In this document: positions 1 through 7,285 of the stretch, piece after piece
Numbering within the stretch: position 1 is the stretch's first letter
Layout: each line of letters starts with the position of its first letter
Assembly (NCBI GenBank): GCA_905479535.1
Contig: CAJQMW010000480.1
Coordinates: forward strand, 1 to 14,853
Length of the DNA: 14,853 bases
Reading direction: 5' to 3'
Source: an uncultured Maribacter sp.
GTDB taxonomy: Bacteria > Bacteroidota > Bacteroidia > Flavobacteriales > Flavobacteriaceae
Made by a program: the position numbers and the translations under genes
The notes under the pieces: generated by a model
Told to the model about the DNA's origin: nothing
Database searches by the model: none
Seen by the model: the letters and a program-made list of their open reading frames with translations, nothing else

Positions 1-178
1 AAACCTTGAAGAGGCCCATAAAGAAAAAATGCTAGCGCTTACATCGGCCAAGCGATATGATGCCTTGGAAAGGCAGTTTAAAGTGTACTCCGAATCGCTT
101 AAAAAGTTCAATATGGGGGCACCTTCCCCAGCTTTGAAAAAGCTATATGAAGAATTACTTCAAAAAGTTTTAAATTGA
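1..178 (+). CDS. BTAD-domain transcriptional regulator, C-terminal fragment
   Basis: An open frame enters from the left edge (first full codon at base 2) and runs for 58 codons to TGA at 176-178. The fragment is rich in Lys, Glu and Leu and helical in character. It carries a basic stretch followed by GAPSPALKKLYEELL, which fits the end of the bacterial transcriptional activator domain (BTAD), where a G-x-x-PSP turn and an LYEEL helix close a TPR-like fold. BTAD is known from SARP/AfsR-type regulators and from many large Bacteroidota regulators. The N-terminal part, including any DNA-binding or sensor domain, is outside the window. It points toward the catabolic genes and ends about 225 bp before them, so a role as their activator is plausible but inferred. 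It could instead be an unrelated TPR protein. Confidence 0.6.
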   Translation, partial: NLEEAHKEKMLALTSAKRYDALERQFKVYSESLKKFNMGAPSPALKKLYEELLQKVLN

Positions 179-202
179 ATTGGTTGCTTTTCATCTTTTA
201 CT

Positions 203-221
203 AATCGAAGAATTCTTGATT
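203..221. repeat. Imperfect palindrome after the regulator gene
   Basis: A perfect 10-bp palindrome AAGAATTCTT (208-217) is extended by AATC (203-206) on the left and GATT (218-221) on the right, with one unpaired G at 207. It starts 25 bp after the regulator stop codon. It could be a dimeric protein-binding site or a weak transcription end for the regulator gene. There is no loop and no clean T-run after it, which argues against a standard terminator. Palindromes this A/T-rich also arise by chance. Confidence 0.3.
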
Positions 222-251
222 CTTTATAAAGTTTAACATATTCTTTCATTT

Positions 252-266
252 CTGTGAAAACCACAG
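252..266. repeat. CTGTG-N5-CACAG dyad
   Basis: A perfect inverted repeat with 5-bp arms, CTGTG (252-256) and CACAG (262-266), is separated by AAAAC. It lies about 105 bp upstream of the -7-like box, within range for an activator or repressor dimer. The arms are among the few G/C-containing stretches in this A/T-rich region. No specific regulator can be assigned from the sequence alone. Confidence 0.3.
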
Positions 267-340
267 TATTATATAGAAGTTTTTGAACTATTCTGAAATT
301 AGCGACCATTTTTTTAAAGTAAAAAACAGCAACCTGTTCA

Positions 341-362
341 AAACCAAAGAAAAACCAAAGAA
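341..362 (+). repeat. Perfect 11-bp tandem repeat, candidate activator site
   Basis: The unit AAACCAAAGAA occurs twice with no spacer (341-351 and 352-362). The AACC core also appears one further unit upstream at 331-334, giving three AACC cores at exactly 11-bp intervals (331, 342, 353). One repeat per helical turn places the same DNA face toward successive protein subunits. The array ends 8 bp before the TATGTTTG box at 371. SARP-type activators are known to bind short direct repeats with 11-bp periodicity, with the nearest repeat about 8 bp from the -10 element. A BTAD-type regulator is encoded just upstream. The repeat is certain; its function is inferred. Confidence 0.55.
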
Positions 363-370
363 TTGACCTT

Positions 371-378
371 TATGTTTG
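371..378 (+). promoter_or_regulatory. TAnnTTTG -7-like box (TATGTTTG)
   Basis: TATGTTTG matches the Bacteroidota -7 consensus TAnnTTTG and sits 24 bp upstream of the chosen P450 start codon at 403, leaving room for a short leader of roughly 20 nt. No TTTG/TTG -33 box lies 19-21 bp further upstream. That space is filled by the 11-bp tandem repeat, as expected for an activator-dependent promoter. A single 8-bp match in A/T-rich DNA is weak evidence by itself. Confidence 0.4.
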
Positions 379-402
379 GGCTGTAATTCAAAATCTTTGG
401 TT

Positions 403-1635
403 ATGCAAGCACCTTCTGGTTGTCCGTTTATGAACAAGGAAGATTTCAATCCATTTGATCTCTCCAACCCGTTTCCGCAATATAAAGAGTTCCGTCAGGA
501 GAAGCCCGTTTTTTTTAGTGAGGAGCTAGGGTACTATGTCGTCACACGATATGAAGATGTCAAAGCGGTTTTTAGCAATTGGAAAACATACACATCCCAA
601 AATGCCCAATCCCCCTTCAAGCCTATTTCGCCCAAGGCCAAAGCGCTTATGGAGGAACAAGGTTTGGTAGGGCTATCCGGTTTGTCAGGTCGTATTCCAC
701 CGGACCATACCCGTATTCGCAGAATTGTCAGTATGGCATTTAGTCTTAAACGAATAAAAAAGCTAGAGCCAAGAATACGAGAACTGGCCATTAAAATGAT
801 AACCAAATTTAAAGATGATGGTGAAGCTGAAATCGTAAAACAATTGGCATACGATTTACCAGCTTTGGTCATTTTCATGTTGTTAGGTGTACCCGATAAG
901 GATGTCGAAAAAGTGAAAAGCTGGGCAGAAAGCCGCTTATTAATGACATGGGGGAACTTGACGGATGAGGAACAACTAGTTCATGCCCAAAACTTAGTCA
1001 ATTATTGGAAGTACTGTGAAAACATGGTTGCCATGCGAAAGGAAAACCCGACCGATGATCTACCGGGGGATTTAATTCGTTTGCAAGAGGAAGGTCACGA
1101 AATTACAGACCGTGAAATTGCTACTATTTGCTACAGCCAATTGTTCGCTGGGCATGAAACCACTACATCTTTAATGGCGAATGGTATTAGGGAGTTATTG
1201 CTCCATAGGGATAGCTGGAAAGCGATTTGCTCGCACCCTGAGCTAATTCCAAATGCGGTGGAAGAAGTTCTTCGATTTTCACCTTCCATCGTTTCATGGC
1301 GAAGAAGAACACTAGAAGATTCCGTAATCGGTGATGTAGAAATTCCAGCGAACTCAAACCTTTTAATAGTTATGGGGTCTGCCAATAGGGACGAGAGCAA
1401 TTTTGAAAATGGGGAGCAATTTGATATTCAACGAGAAAACTCCAAAGAGCATCTTTCTTTCGGATTCGGAATTCACTTTTGCCTAGGTTCTCCTTTAGCC
1501 AAGTTGGAATTTAAGACCGTATTAGAAGAACTGACCCGCTTGGTTCCTAATATGAAACTGAAAGAAAATCAAGAATTCAAGTTTGCAGAAAACACATCTT
1601 TTAGAGCGCCAGTAGCTTTAGAGGTCGAGTGGTAA
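403..1635 (+). CDS. Cytochrome P450, CreJ-like alkylphenyl-phosphate hydroxylase
   Basis: A soluble bacterial class I P450 of 410 residues, normal length, with no membrane anchor. Visible motifs are HTRIRR of helix C (102-107), the I-helix oxygen-activation motif AGHETT with acid-alcohol pair Glu252/Thr253, ExxR at Glu288-Arg291, and the heme loop FGFGIHFCLG with ligand Cys360. I chose ATG 403: the frame can be extended to TTG 376, but that codon falls inside the probable -7 box. First gene of the operon, 15 bp before a phenylphosphate-synthase-like pair. A matching ferredoxin and reductase lie about 6.4 kb downstream. By analogy with C. glutamicum CreJ, it likely hydroxylates the methyl group of a phosphorylated p-cresol. 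The family is certain; the substrate is inferred, and another alkylphenol or aryl ether is possible. Confidence 0.85.
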   Translation: MQAPSGCPFMNKEDFNPFDLSNPFPQYKEFRQEKPVFFSEELGYYVVTRYEDVKAVFSNWKTYTSQNAQSPFKPISPKAKALMEEQGLVGLSGLSGRIPPDHTRIRRIVSMAFSLKRIKKLEPRIRELAIKMITKFKDDGEAEIVKQLAYDLPALVIFMLLGVPDKDVEKVKSWAESRLLMTWGNLTDEEQLVHAQNLVNYWKYCENMVAMRKENPTDDLPGDLIRLQEEGHEITDREIATICYSQLFAGHETTTSLMANGIRELLLHRDSWKAICSHPELIPNAVEEVLRFSPSIVSWRRRTLEDSVIGDVEIPANSNLLIVMGSANRDESNFENGEQFDIQRENSKEHLSFGFGIHFCLGSPLAKLEFKTVLEELTRLVPNMKLKENQEFKFAENTSFRAPVALEVEW

Positions 1636-1650
1636 TAAACAATAGAAAAT

Positions 1651-2739
1651 ATGTCAGGTATGAAATACACGTTATTTTTTAAAGAGGCAACACCGGAAGA
1701 CTATGTTCTTCTAGGTGGAAAAGGAGCTAGTCTTGCCAGCATGAGTGCTGCAGATTTTCCTGTACCTATGGGATTCTCGGTAACAACACATGCTTATGCC
1801 CAATTTTTAAAAGAAGGTCAACTTTTGGAGACTATCTTAGATAAGGTTAGCCGTATAGATTGTTCAAATACTGATGAGTTAGCATCCAATTCTGAAGAAA
1901 TACGTGAGTTGATTTTAAGCAAACCACTTCCTGCCGAAGTTGAAAATGAAATAAAGGAATCTTATAGAAAGCTCTGCGAGAAAGCAGGAATACCAAATAC
2001 ATTGCCAGTAGCCGTGCGTTCAAGTGCTACTGCTGAAGATTTGCCTGATGCTAGTTTTGCAGGTCAGCAAGACACCTATTTATGGGTAGTTGGTGAGGCT
2101 GAAGTTTTGCGTAGTGTTCGAAAGTGCTGGGCCAGTTTGTTTACGGCAAGAGCTATCAACTATCGAAAAAATCAAGACATTGATGAGACTGAATTATTGA
2201 TGAGCGTAGTCGTCCAAAAGATGGTGAATGCTCGTACTGCCGGGGTTTCTATGACTATGAACCCCATAAACGGCGACCGCTCCAAAATTGTAATCGATTC
2301 TTCATGGGGCTTGGGTGAAGCCGTAGTCTCAGGTGAGGTTACTCCTGATAACTTTTTGGTGGACAAAATCATGTTGCAGATTATTTCCGCCAATATTCAG
2401 GAAAAGAATATCGAGCATGTGCCAGATATGGTGAACAAATGTGTGGTGACGCGAGAAATAGAAAGTGAGCGCGCCAAAGCACCTAGTTTAAGCGATGATG
2501 AAGTCATCGAAATTTGTAAAATCTCAAAAATTATAGAAAAGCATTACAAATGTCCACAAGATATCGAGTGGGCCATCGATGCCGACCTTCCGGCTGGCGA
2601 AAATGTAACCTTGTTACAAAGCAGACCCGAAACCGTTTGGTCACAAAAGACCATCGAGAAGAAAAAAGCTGTCACGGGTATGGAGGGCATTCTTAATACC
2701 CTTATGAACCCCATCGGAACTAAAAAATCAGATTCTTAA
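1651..2739 (+). CDS. ATP-grasp subunit of phenylphosphate-synthase-like enzyme
   Basis: A 362-residue protein equal to the N-terminal ATP-binding part of PEP synthase/pyruvate phosphate dikinase. Visible blocks are GGKGAS (22-27), RSSATAED (123-130), SFAGQQDT (135-142), AGVSMTMNP (197-205), WGLGE (219-223), DIEW (304-307) and the closing QSRPET (323-328). All key blocks are present, so it should bind ATP and phosphorylate the histidine of its partner, encoded 42 bp downstream. Size and split match the ~40-kDa subunit of Thauera phenylphosphate synthase (phenol + ATP + H2O to phenylphosphate + AMP + Pi) and, by role, one half of CreHI of p-cresol catabolism. The ATG at 1651 puts GGKGAS at the usual distance from the N-terminus. 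Which Cre letter it corresponds to is not decidable here. Confidence 0.82.
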   Translation: MSGMKYTLFFKEATPEDYVLLGGKGASLASMSAADFPVPMGFSVTTHAYAQFLKEGQLLETILDKVSRIDCSNTDELASNSEEIRELILSKPLPAEVENEIKESYRKLCEKAGIPNTLPVAVRSSATAEDLPDASFAGQQDTYLWVVGEAEVLRSVRKCWASLFTARAINYRKNQDIDETELLMSVVVQKMVNARTAGVSMTMNPINGDRSKIVIDSSWGLGEAVVSGEVTPDNFLVDKIMLQIISANIQEKNIEHVPDMVNKCVVTREIESERAKAPSLSDDEVIEICKISKIIEKHYKCPQDIEWAIDADLPAGENVTLLQSRPETVWSQKTIEKKKAVTGMEGILNTLMNPIGTKKSDS

Positions 2740-2781
2740 TAACCACTAATACTACTATCAATCCTTTAAAACAGAATAATT

Positions 2782-4590
2782 ATGTCTAACAAAGCATTTA
2801 TCAGCCCTTATGACCACCAAGCACCGGAAGGTGCCGAAGGTTGGAAAGAACTTTATCCGTATTACATGACCTTTCATGACAATTTGAAGGAGAATGAAGA
2901 GTCTAAATTTTTCTTCTGTGATTCGCAACATTGGCCTAATGTTTTTAAGCCTTTTGACGCGATGACAGTAGAGTTTGCCGTGAAATGTTTAGGACAGTAC
3001 AATACAAGACAATGGCTGATTCCACCTGCAAACGGAATTGATTTCAAGATTCACAATGGGTATTGCTATATGAGTCCTGTTGGTGTGGACCCTGAAAAAA
3101 TAGCGGACAGGGTTCCTCAATTTATGGAGCGCGCTGGGCATTATTTTCAGAATTGGGATAGTCTGATAGAAAATTGGCATAAAAAGGTTAAGGACGTAAT
3201 CGATGAGATGGAGGCCGTTACTTTCGAGCCATTACCAGAGGTTATAGATATGGAATGGGTTAAAAATGGTATAGGATTAGACCCTACCTACCATATGATT
3301 CAGAACTATGATAAGATGATAGACTTATGCTACAAAGTATGGATGTATCACTTTGAATTTTTGAATCTGGGTTATGCGGCCTATTTGGATTTCTTTGGTT
3401 ATTGCAAAGAGGCTTTTCCTGGAATTCCCGATTTGTCCGTTGCGAAAATGGTACAGGGTGTAGAAGTAGATTTGTTCCGTCCAGATGAAGAACTACAAAA
3501 GCTTTCAAGGTTAGCTGTAAAATTAAATCTTCAAGATGTTATTCAAAACAATGAAATAGAAAAAGCGCTTAGAGTAATGGGCGGTTCAGCGGAAGGTAAA
3601 GAATGGATTGCAGCATGGGAAGAAGCCAAATACCCATGGTTTAATTTCACAATAGGGAATGGATTTTATTCAACCGATAAATATTGGATAGACCATTTAG
3701 AGATTCCTTTTGGATATATTCAAAGTTACGTTGAGCGTATTTTAAAAGGAGAAACCATTGAACGTCCAACAGAAAAAATCGCTGCGGAAAGAGAACGTAT
3801 AACCGGTGAATACCGTGACTCATTACCAGATGAAGATGCACAAAATGCATTCGACCAAAAATTAGGTTTGGCGAGAGTGGTTTTTCCATATGTTGAGAAT
3901 CATAACTTTTATATCGAGCATTGGTCAATGTGTGTTTTTTGGAGAAAAATGCGCGAATTGAGTGCTTTATTTGTTGGGCAAGGATTCTTCGAAGAAGTTG
4001 ATGATATGTTCTATTTCCGAAGAGAGGAAATTCAGCAGCTTTTATTCGATTATGGTCGTGGTTGGGCAATGGGTGTATCTGCAATTGGTCCAGATTATTT
4101 ACCAACAGAGATTGCAAGAAGAAAGAAAATAATAGATGCCTTGGCTAGTGCTCAGCCAGAACCAGCATTTAATAATCCGCCTGAAGTTGTTACTGAACCA
4201 TTTACGATTATGCTTTGGGGAATTACTACTGAGAGTGTACAAGGTTGGCTATCGAGTGAGGATACAGGTAACAATTTAAAAGGTATGGCAGCCTCGCCAG
4301 GTAAGGTTGAAGGAAGAGCTAGAGTAATTAGCAGTTCTGATGATTTAGGCCAACTTGTGGAAGGAGAGATCTTGGTTACAAGGGTTACGGCTCCTAGTTG
4401 GGCTCCTGTTTTCGGTAAAATAAAAGCGACAGTTACTGATATTGGTGGAATGATGTCTCATGCAGCTATTGTCTGTAGAGAATATGACTTACCGGCAGTA
4501 ACAGGAACTGGAAATGCAAGTACAAAAATAAAGACCGGAGATATGATTAAAGTAGATGGCGGCGCAGGTACGGTCGAGATTCTGGCCTAA
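2782..4590 (+). CDS. Phosphohistidine/substrate subunit of phenylphosphate-synthase-like enzyme
   Basis: A 602-residue protein. The last ~100 residues are the PEP-utiliser swivelling domain: GMAASPGKVEGRARV (501-515), then GGMMSHAAIVCRE with phospho-acceptor His560, then DLPAV (569-573) and the closing VDGGAGTVEI. The first ~490 residues are a Trp/Tyr-rich, mostly helical region with no TIM barrel, so the PEP/pyruvate site of true PEP synthase is absent. Size (~70 kDa) and late histidine match the large subunit of phenylphosphate synthase. The domain order across the two genes (ATP-grasp, substrate domain, His domain) also resembles rifampin phosphotransferase. Neighbours favour a phenolic substrate, most likely p-cresol. 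The third, stimulatory CBS-type subunit known in Thauera is not in the window. Confidence 0.82.
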   Translation: MSNKAFISPYDHQAPEGAEGWKELYPYYMTFHDNLKENEESKFFFCDSQHWPNVFKPFDAMTVEFAVKCLGQYNTRQWLIPPANGIDFKIHNGYCYMSPVGVDPEKIADRVPQFMERAGHYFQNWDSLIENWHKKVKDVIDEMEAVTFEPLPEVIDMEWVKNGIGLDPTYHMIQNYDKMIDLCYKVWMYHFEFLNLGYAAYLDFFGYCKEAFPGIPDLSVAKMVQGVEVDLFRPDEELQKLSRLAVKLNLQDVIQNNEIEKALRVMGGSAEGKEWIAAWEEAKYPWFNFTIGNGFYSTDKYWIDHLEIPFGYIQSYVERILKGETIERPTEKIAAERERITGEYRDSLPDEDAQNAFDQKLGLARVVFPYVENHNFYIEHWSMCVFWRKMRELSALFVGQGFFEEVDDMFYFRREEIQQLLFDYGRGWAMGVSAIGPDYLPTEIARRKKIIDALASAQPEPAFNNPPEVVTEPFTIMLWGITTESVQGWLSSEDTGNNLKGMAASPGKVEGRARVISSSDDLGQLVEGEILVTRVTAPSWAPVFGKIKATVTDIGGMMSHAAIVCREYDLPAVTGTGNASTKIKTGDMIKVDGGAGTVEILA

Positions 4591-4629
4591 GATTGAAGTT
4601 GGAATAATTGAATACAAATTAAAGTCAAA

Positions 4630-5247
4630 ATGGCAACGGAAACAGCTACAAGTAATACGATGAAAGTGCACAAACTAGTGTTTAAAGCTGCAGAGAAGTA
4701 TATGCGCGTGCGAAAGAACGATGTGCATATTCCGATTTCGTTTTACTACGCGATGCGGCTGACAGATGAATACCCAGATGCAGACCGGGAATTGGTTGGC
4801 GTTGCAATCATATTACATGATATCGGTTGGTATTCCATTGACGAAGATGACATTTTTAAAAAGGGATTCCAATCCGAAAATTTCATGCAGAGTGATGTGC
4901 GCTACTTACATGAGTCGGAGGGAGTTCGTTTAGCTAAACCTTTGTTGAAAGATCTAGGCTATGATGAAGAATTTATAGACAAGGTCTGCACGATTATCGA
5001 TGGACATGATACACGAGGTTTTGCGAAATCTTTAGAAGATGAGATTGTTCGGGATGCCGATAAATTATGGCGATTTACGCAAACTGGGGTTAGTGTAGCC
5101 TGTGATTGGTTCAAACAAACACCTGGACAATATTGCGCCCGATTGCATGCGGATATTATTCCTGTCCTGCACTTAAAGGAATCTAAACAAATGGCCTTGA
5201 AAGACCTTGAAATGACAGAGAGAATGTTACAGGCAGACATATTATAA
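4630..5247 (+). CDS. HD-domain phosphohydrolase-like protein 1 (CreD candidate)
   Basis: A 205-residue cytoplasmic protein with an HD metal-binding fold: His33, the His63-Asp64 pair (LHDIGW), HESEG with His94, IDGHD with His126-Asp127, and DADKLWRF with Asp142/Asp144. These make a plausible mono- or dinuclear metal site for phosphoester hydrolysis. It sits 39 bp after the kinase pair and 2 bp before the aldehyde dehydrogenase. In this setting the expected job is removing phosphate from the oxidised aryl phosphate, the step done by CreD in C. glutamicum. I recall CreD as HD-type but cannot verify it here. A homologous second copy lies at 6677-7285. The first ten residues (MATETATSNT) look dispensable, and Met11 is an alternative start. 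A role in nucleotide signalling is possible but less likely from context. Confidence 0.7.
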   Translation: MATETATSNTMKVHKLVFKAAEKYMRVRKNDVHIPISFYYAMRLTDEYPDADRELVGVAIILHDIGWYSIDEDDIFKKGFQSENFMQSDVRYLHESEGVRLAKPLLKDLGYDEEFIDKVCTIIDGHDTRGFAKSLEDEIVRDADKLWRFTQTGVSVACDWFKQTPGQYCARLHADIIPVLHLKESKQMALKDLEMTERMLQADIL

Positions 5248-5249
5248 CT

Positions 5250-6677
5250 ATGGAAAATTTTATAGATGGAAAATGGGTCAAACCCCTTTCGGGTACATAC
5301 GGTGATGTCTCGAATCCTGTTACCGGGGAGGTTTTTGAAAAGGTTCCCCATAGCAATATTGCAGATGTCGATGCGGTAATGGAATCTTCTTTTAAAGCCT
5401 TCAAAAAGTGGAAAAAAGTGCCAGTTGCCGAACGTGCTAAATTACAGCACAAAGGCGCACAACTCATGCGTGAACACTCGGAAGAACTCGGGAATACTTT
5501 AGCCAAAGAATTAGGTCGCCCAGTTGCCGCTTGTATTCGTGAGATTAATCGAAGTGCAGATTTAACCGATTACTATACAGAGGAAGGTCTAAGACTTAAA
5601 GGTGAGATTCCCTTACACAATATAGATGGCGAACGCGCAATGATAGTTCGCGAGCCAATAGGTGTCGTAGTCAGCATTACTTCCTTCAATTATCCTATTG
5701 CACTTTTGACAATGAAATTGGGTGCGGCCTTGATAACAGGTTGTACAATCGTTTCCAAACCCTCTGACGAAACCCCTTTATCAACGATGCGTATTGCAGA
5801 ATTGTTTTCTGAGGCAGGCTATCCTGAGGGTGTTTTTAATGTCATTACGGGTCGAGGAAGAGATATTGGTGATGCTTTGGTAACACACAAGCACACTGCA
5901 AAAATTGCTTTCACAGGAGGCACTAATACAGGCCAGCGAATAGGCGCTTTAGCAGCACAGCATTGTAAACGCGTTACGTTGGAATTAGGTGGGCAATCGC
6001 CTATTATCGTCTGTGCCGATGCTGATTTAGAAAAAGCCGTGCCTGCAATTGTGAAGCACACTTTCGCTAACAGCGGACAGTTTTGTTACCGTATTGGTAG
6101 AGTTTATGTTCAAGAATCTATTTATGAAGAATTCGTAAAACGGATGACAGAACAAACTGCTAAATTAACCGTGGGCGACCAATTTTCAGGTTGTGATATG
6201 GGACCAATGATTAGCGAGAAAATGTTTAAACCAAGTATGGAGCAGACTGCTGACGCCAAGAAAAAAGGAGCTCGCATTACTATTGGAGGTGAGCGCTTAA
6301 AAGGCTCACAATATGATAAAGGATGGTTTTTTCCACCTACGATTATTGCCGATGCCGACCACACCATGGATATTATGAACGAGGAGACTTTCGGCCCAGT
6401 GGCGGGTGTTATGAAGTTTTCAAATAATGACGAGGCAGTTGCATTGGCCAATGATTCTGTCTACGGACTTGCAGCTTATGTCTTCGCAGGTGAATTGGGA
6501 GCTGGACTACGAATTGCGGAAGACCTTGAAGCAGGCTCGGTTTGGGTAAATAACATTCAACGCTCGTATCATGATGTGCCATTTGGCGGTATGAAACAAA
6601 GTGGTATCGGTCGAGAAAAAGGGCGCTTTGGAATAGAATCATTTACGGAACTAAAAACCATTTATTACAGCTATTAA
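5250..6677 (+). CDS. NAD(P)-dependent aryl aldehyde dehydrogenase (CreC-like)
   Basis: A 475-residue member of the aldehyde dehydrogenase superfamily, full length. Visible are SFNYP with Asn147, SKPSDETP with Lys170 for cofactor binding, FTGGTNTG (221-228), LELGG with general base Glu245, GQFC with catalytic Cys279, and EETFGP (378-383). It is soluble and probably tetrameric or dimeric as in the family. It starts 2 bp after the first HD gene and its stop overlaps the start of the second HD gene (TAATG), so the three are probably translationally coupled. The likely reaction is 4-hydroxybenzaldehyde to 4-hydroxybenzoate, feeding PobA encoded downstream. It could instead act on the still phosphorylated aldehyde. 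The family is certain and the substrate is inferred from context. Confidence 0.85.
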   Translation: MENFIDGKWVKPLSGTYGDVSNPVTGEVFEKVPHSNIADVDAVMESSFKAFKKWKKVPVAERAKLQHKGAQLMREHSEELGNTLAKELGRPVAACIREINRSADLTDYYTEEGLRLKGEIPLHNIDGERAMIVREPIGVVVSITSFNYPIALLTMKLGAALITGCTIVSKPSDETPLSTMRIAELFSEAGYPEGVFNVITGRGRDIGDALVTHKHTAKIAFTGGTNTGQRIGALAAQHCKRVTLELGGQSPIIVCADADLEKAVPAIVKHTFANSGQFCYRIGRVYVQESIYEEFVKRMTEQTAKLTVGDQFSGCDMGPMISEKMFKPSMEQTADAKKKGARITIGGERLKGSQYDKGWFFPPTIIADADHTMDIMNEETFGPVAGVMKFSNNDEAVALANDSVYGLAAYVFAGELGAGLRIAEDLEAGSVWVNNIQRSYHDVPFGGMKQSGIGREKGRFGIESFTELKTIYYSY

Positions 6678-7285
6678 TGCTACGTGAAAAAGACATACCG
6701 GTTTGGGAAGCAGCAAGAGTTTACCTTGATGTGCGCAGTAATGATGAACATACTTTGTTCTCTTATTACTGGGCCAAACAATTATTGGATTTTTATCCTG
6801 ATGCCGATGAAGATGTAGTATTGCCAGCGATCTTATTGCACGATACAGGGTGGAAAAAGATTCCTATTGAAAAAGTATTGGAGTCTTTTGGTCCAAATAT
6901 GAAATATCCTGAACTAAGACGTCAGCATGAAGTTGAAGGAGTGGCAATAGCACGAGAAAAGCTCACAGAATTAGGGTACAACGAACATCATATCAATCAA
7001 ATATGCGATATCATTGACGGGCACGATACTACAAAAGAAGCAAGGTCACTTAATGATTCGCTTTTAAAAGATAGCGATAAATTATGGCGCTTTACGCGTC
7101 ATGGGAATGAGACCGTACAATCTTGGTTTGATATCTCGCTAACCGAAGTTCACAAGATTTTACGAAATCAACTTCCGGGTTTTTTGACCGAAGAAGGAAA
7201 ATTGTTGGCCGTACAAATGTTAGAAGTGGCTGAGCTAAAGGAAAGCTTAACTAAATATATACCCCATGTATCATCTGAAAGATAA
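6677..7285 (+). CDS. HD-domain phosphohydrolase-like protein 2
   Basis: A 202-residue paralogue of the protein at 4630-5247. It shares the same spaced motifs: His25, LHDTGW (His55-Asp56), HEVEG with His84, IDGHD with His116-Asp117, and KDSDKLWRFT with Asp132/Asp134. Both also share a YPDAD turn before the HD helix. Similarity is clear along the first ~145 residues and fades toward the C-terminus. All metal ligands are kept in both copies, so neither looks decayed. The ATG overlaps the aldehyde dehydrogenase stop by one base, and the 3' end overlaps the dehydrogenase gene that follows by 20 bp. Possible roles are a second aryl-phosphate phosphatase for another pathway intermediate, or one half of a heteromer with HD protein 1. 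Neither role can be read from sequence. Confidence 0.68.
   Translation: MLREKDIPVWEAARVYLDVRSNDEHTLFSYYWAKQLLDFYPDADEDVVLPAILLHDTGWKKIPIEKVLESFGPNMKYPELRRQHEVEGVAIAREKLTELGYNEHHINQICDIIDGHDTTKEARSLNDSLLKDSDKLWRFTRHGNETVQSWFDISLTEVHKILRNQLPGFLTEEGKLLAVQMLEVAELKESLTKYIPHVSSER

Larger units (their letters stand above)
179..402 (+). promoter_or_regulatory. Noncoding control region upstream of the catabolic operon
   Basis: This 224-bp stretch is strongly A/T-rich and I found no convincing gene in it. It is the only sizeable noncoding gap in the window, and every gene downstream is on the same strand, so it is the natural place for the operon promoter. It holds an imperfect palindrome (203-221), a short perfect dyad (252-266), a perfect 11-bp tandem repeat (341-362) and a TAnnTTTG-like box (371-378), listed separately. 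A weaker possible promoter is TTG at 216-218 followed after 20 bp by TATTCTTTC (239-247), a poor match. No stem followed by a T-run strong enough to call a terminator for the upstream gene was seen. Confidence 0.6.

Noticed and set aside
376..402. Extended P450 start at TTG 376
   Set aside because: It overlaps the probable -7 box, adds nine residues with no family match, and ATG 403 is in frame just downstream.
534..878. Minus-strand open frames opposite the P450 and most other genes, such as 534-878, 3647-4117 and 12834-13109
   Set aside because: They lie wholly inside clearly assigned genes, show no recognisable family and have biased compositions expected of antisense shadows.
1651..4590. 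A central-metabolism PEP synthase broken by a stop codon
   Set aside because: Several in-frame TAA codons and a separate start lie between the halves, and the second half has no PEP-binding barrel, so it is a genuine two-subunit enzyme of another type.
1651..4590. Anaerobic phenol carboxylation (phenylphosphate carboxylase route)
   Set aside because: No UbiD/UbiX-like carboxylase genes are present, and the surrounding genes encode O2-dependent enzymes (P450, PobA, PcaGH).
1651..4590. Rifampicin-type antibiotic phosphotransferase
   Set aside because: The domain order is similar, but that enzyme is one polypeptide and the operon context is aromatic catabolism with a cre-like gene set.
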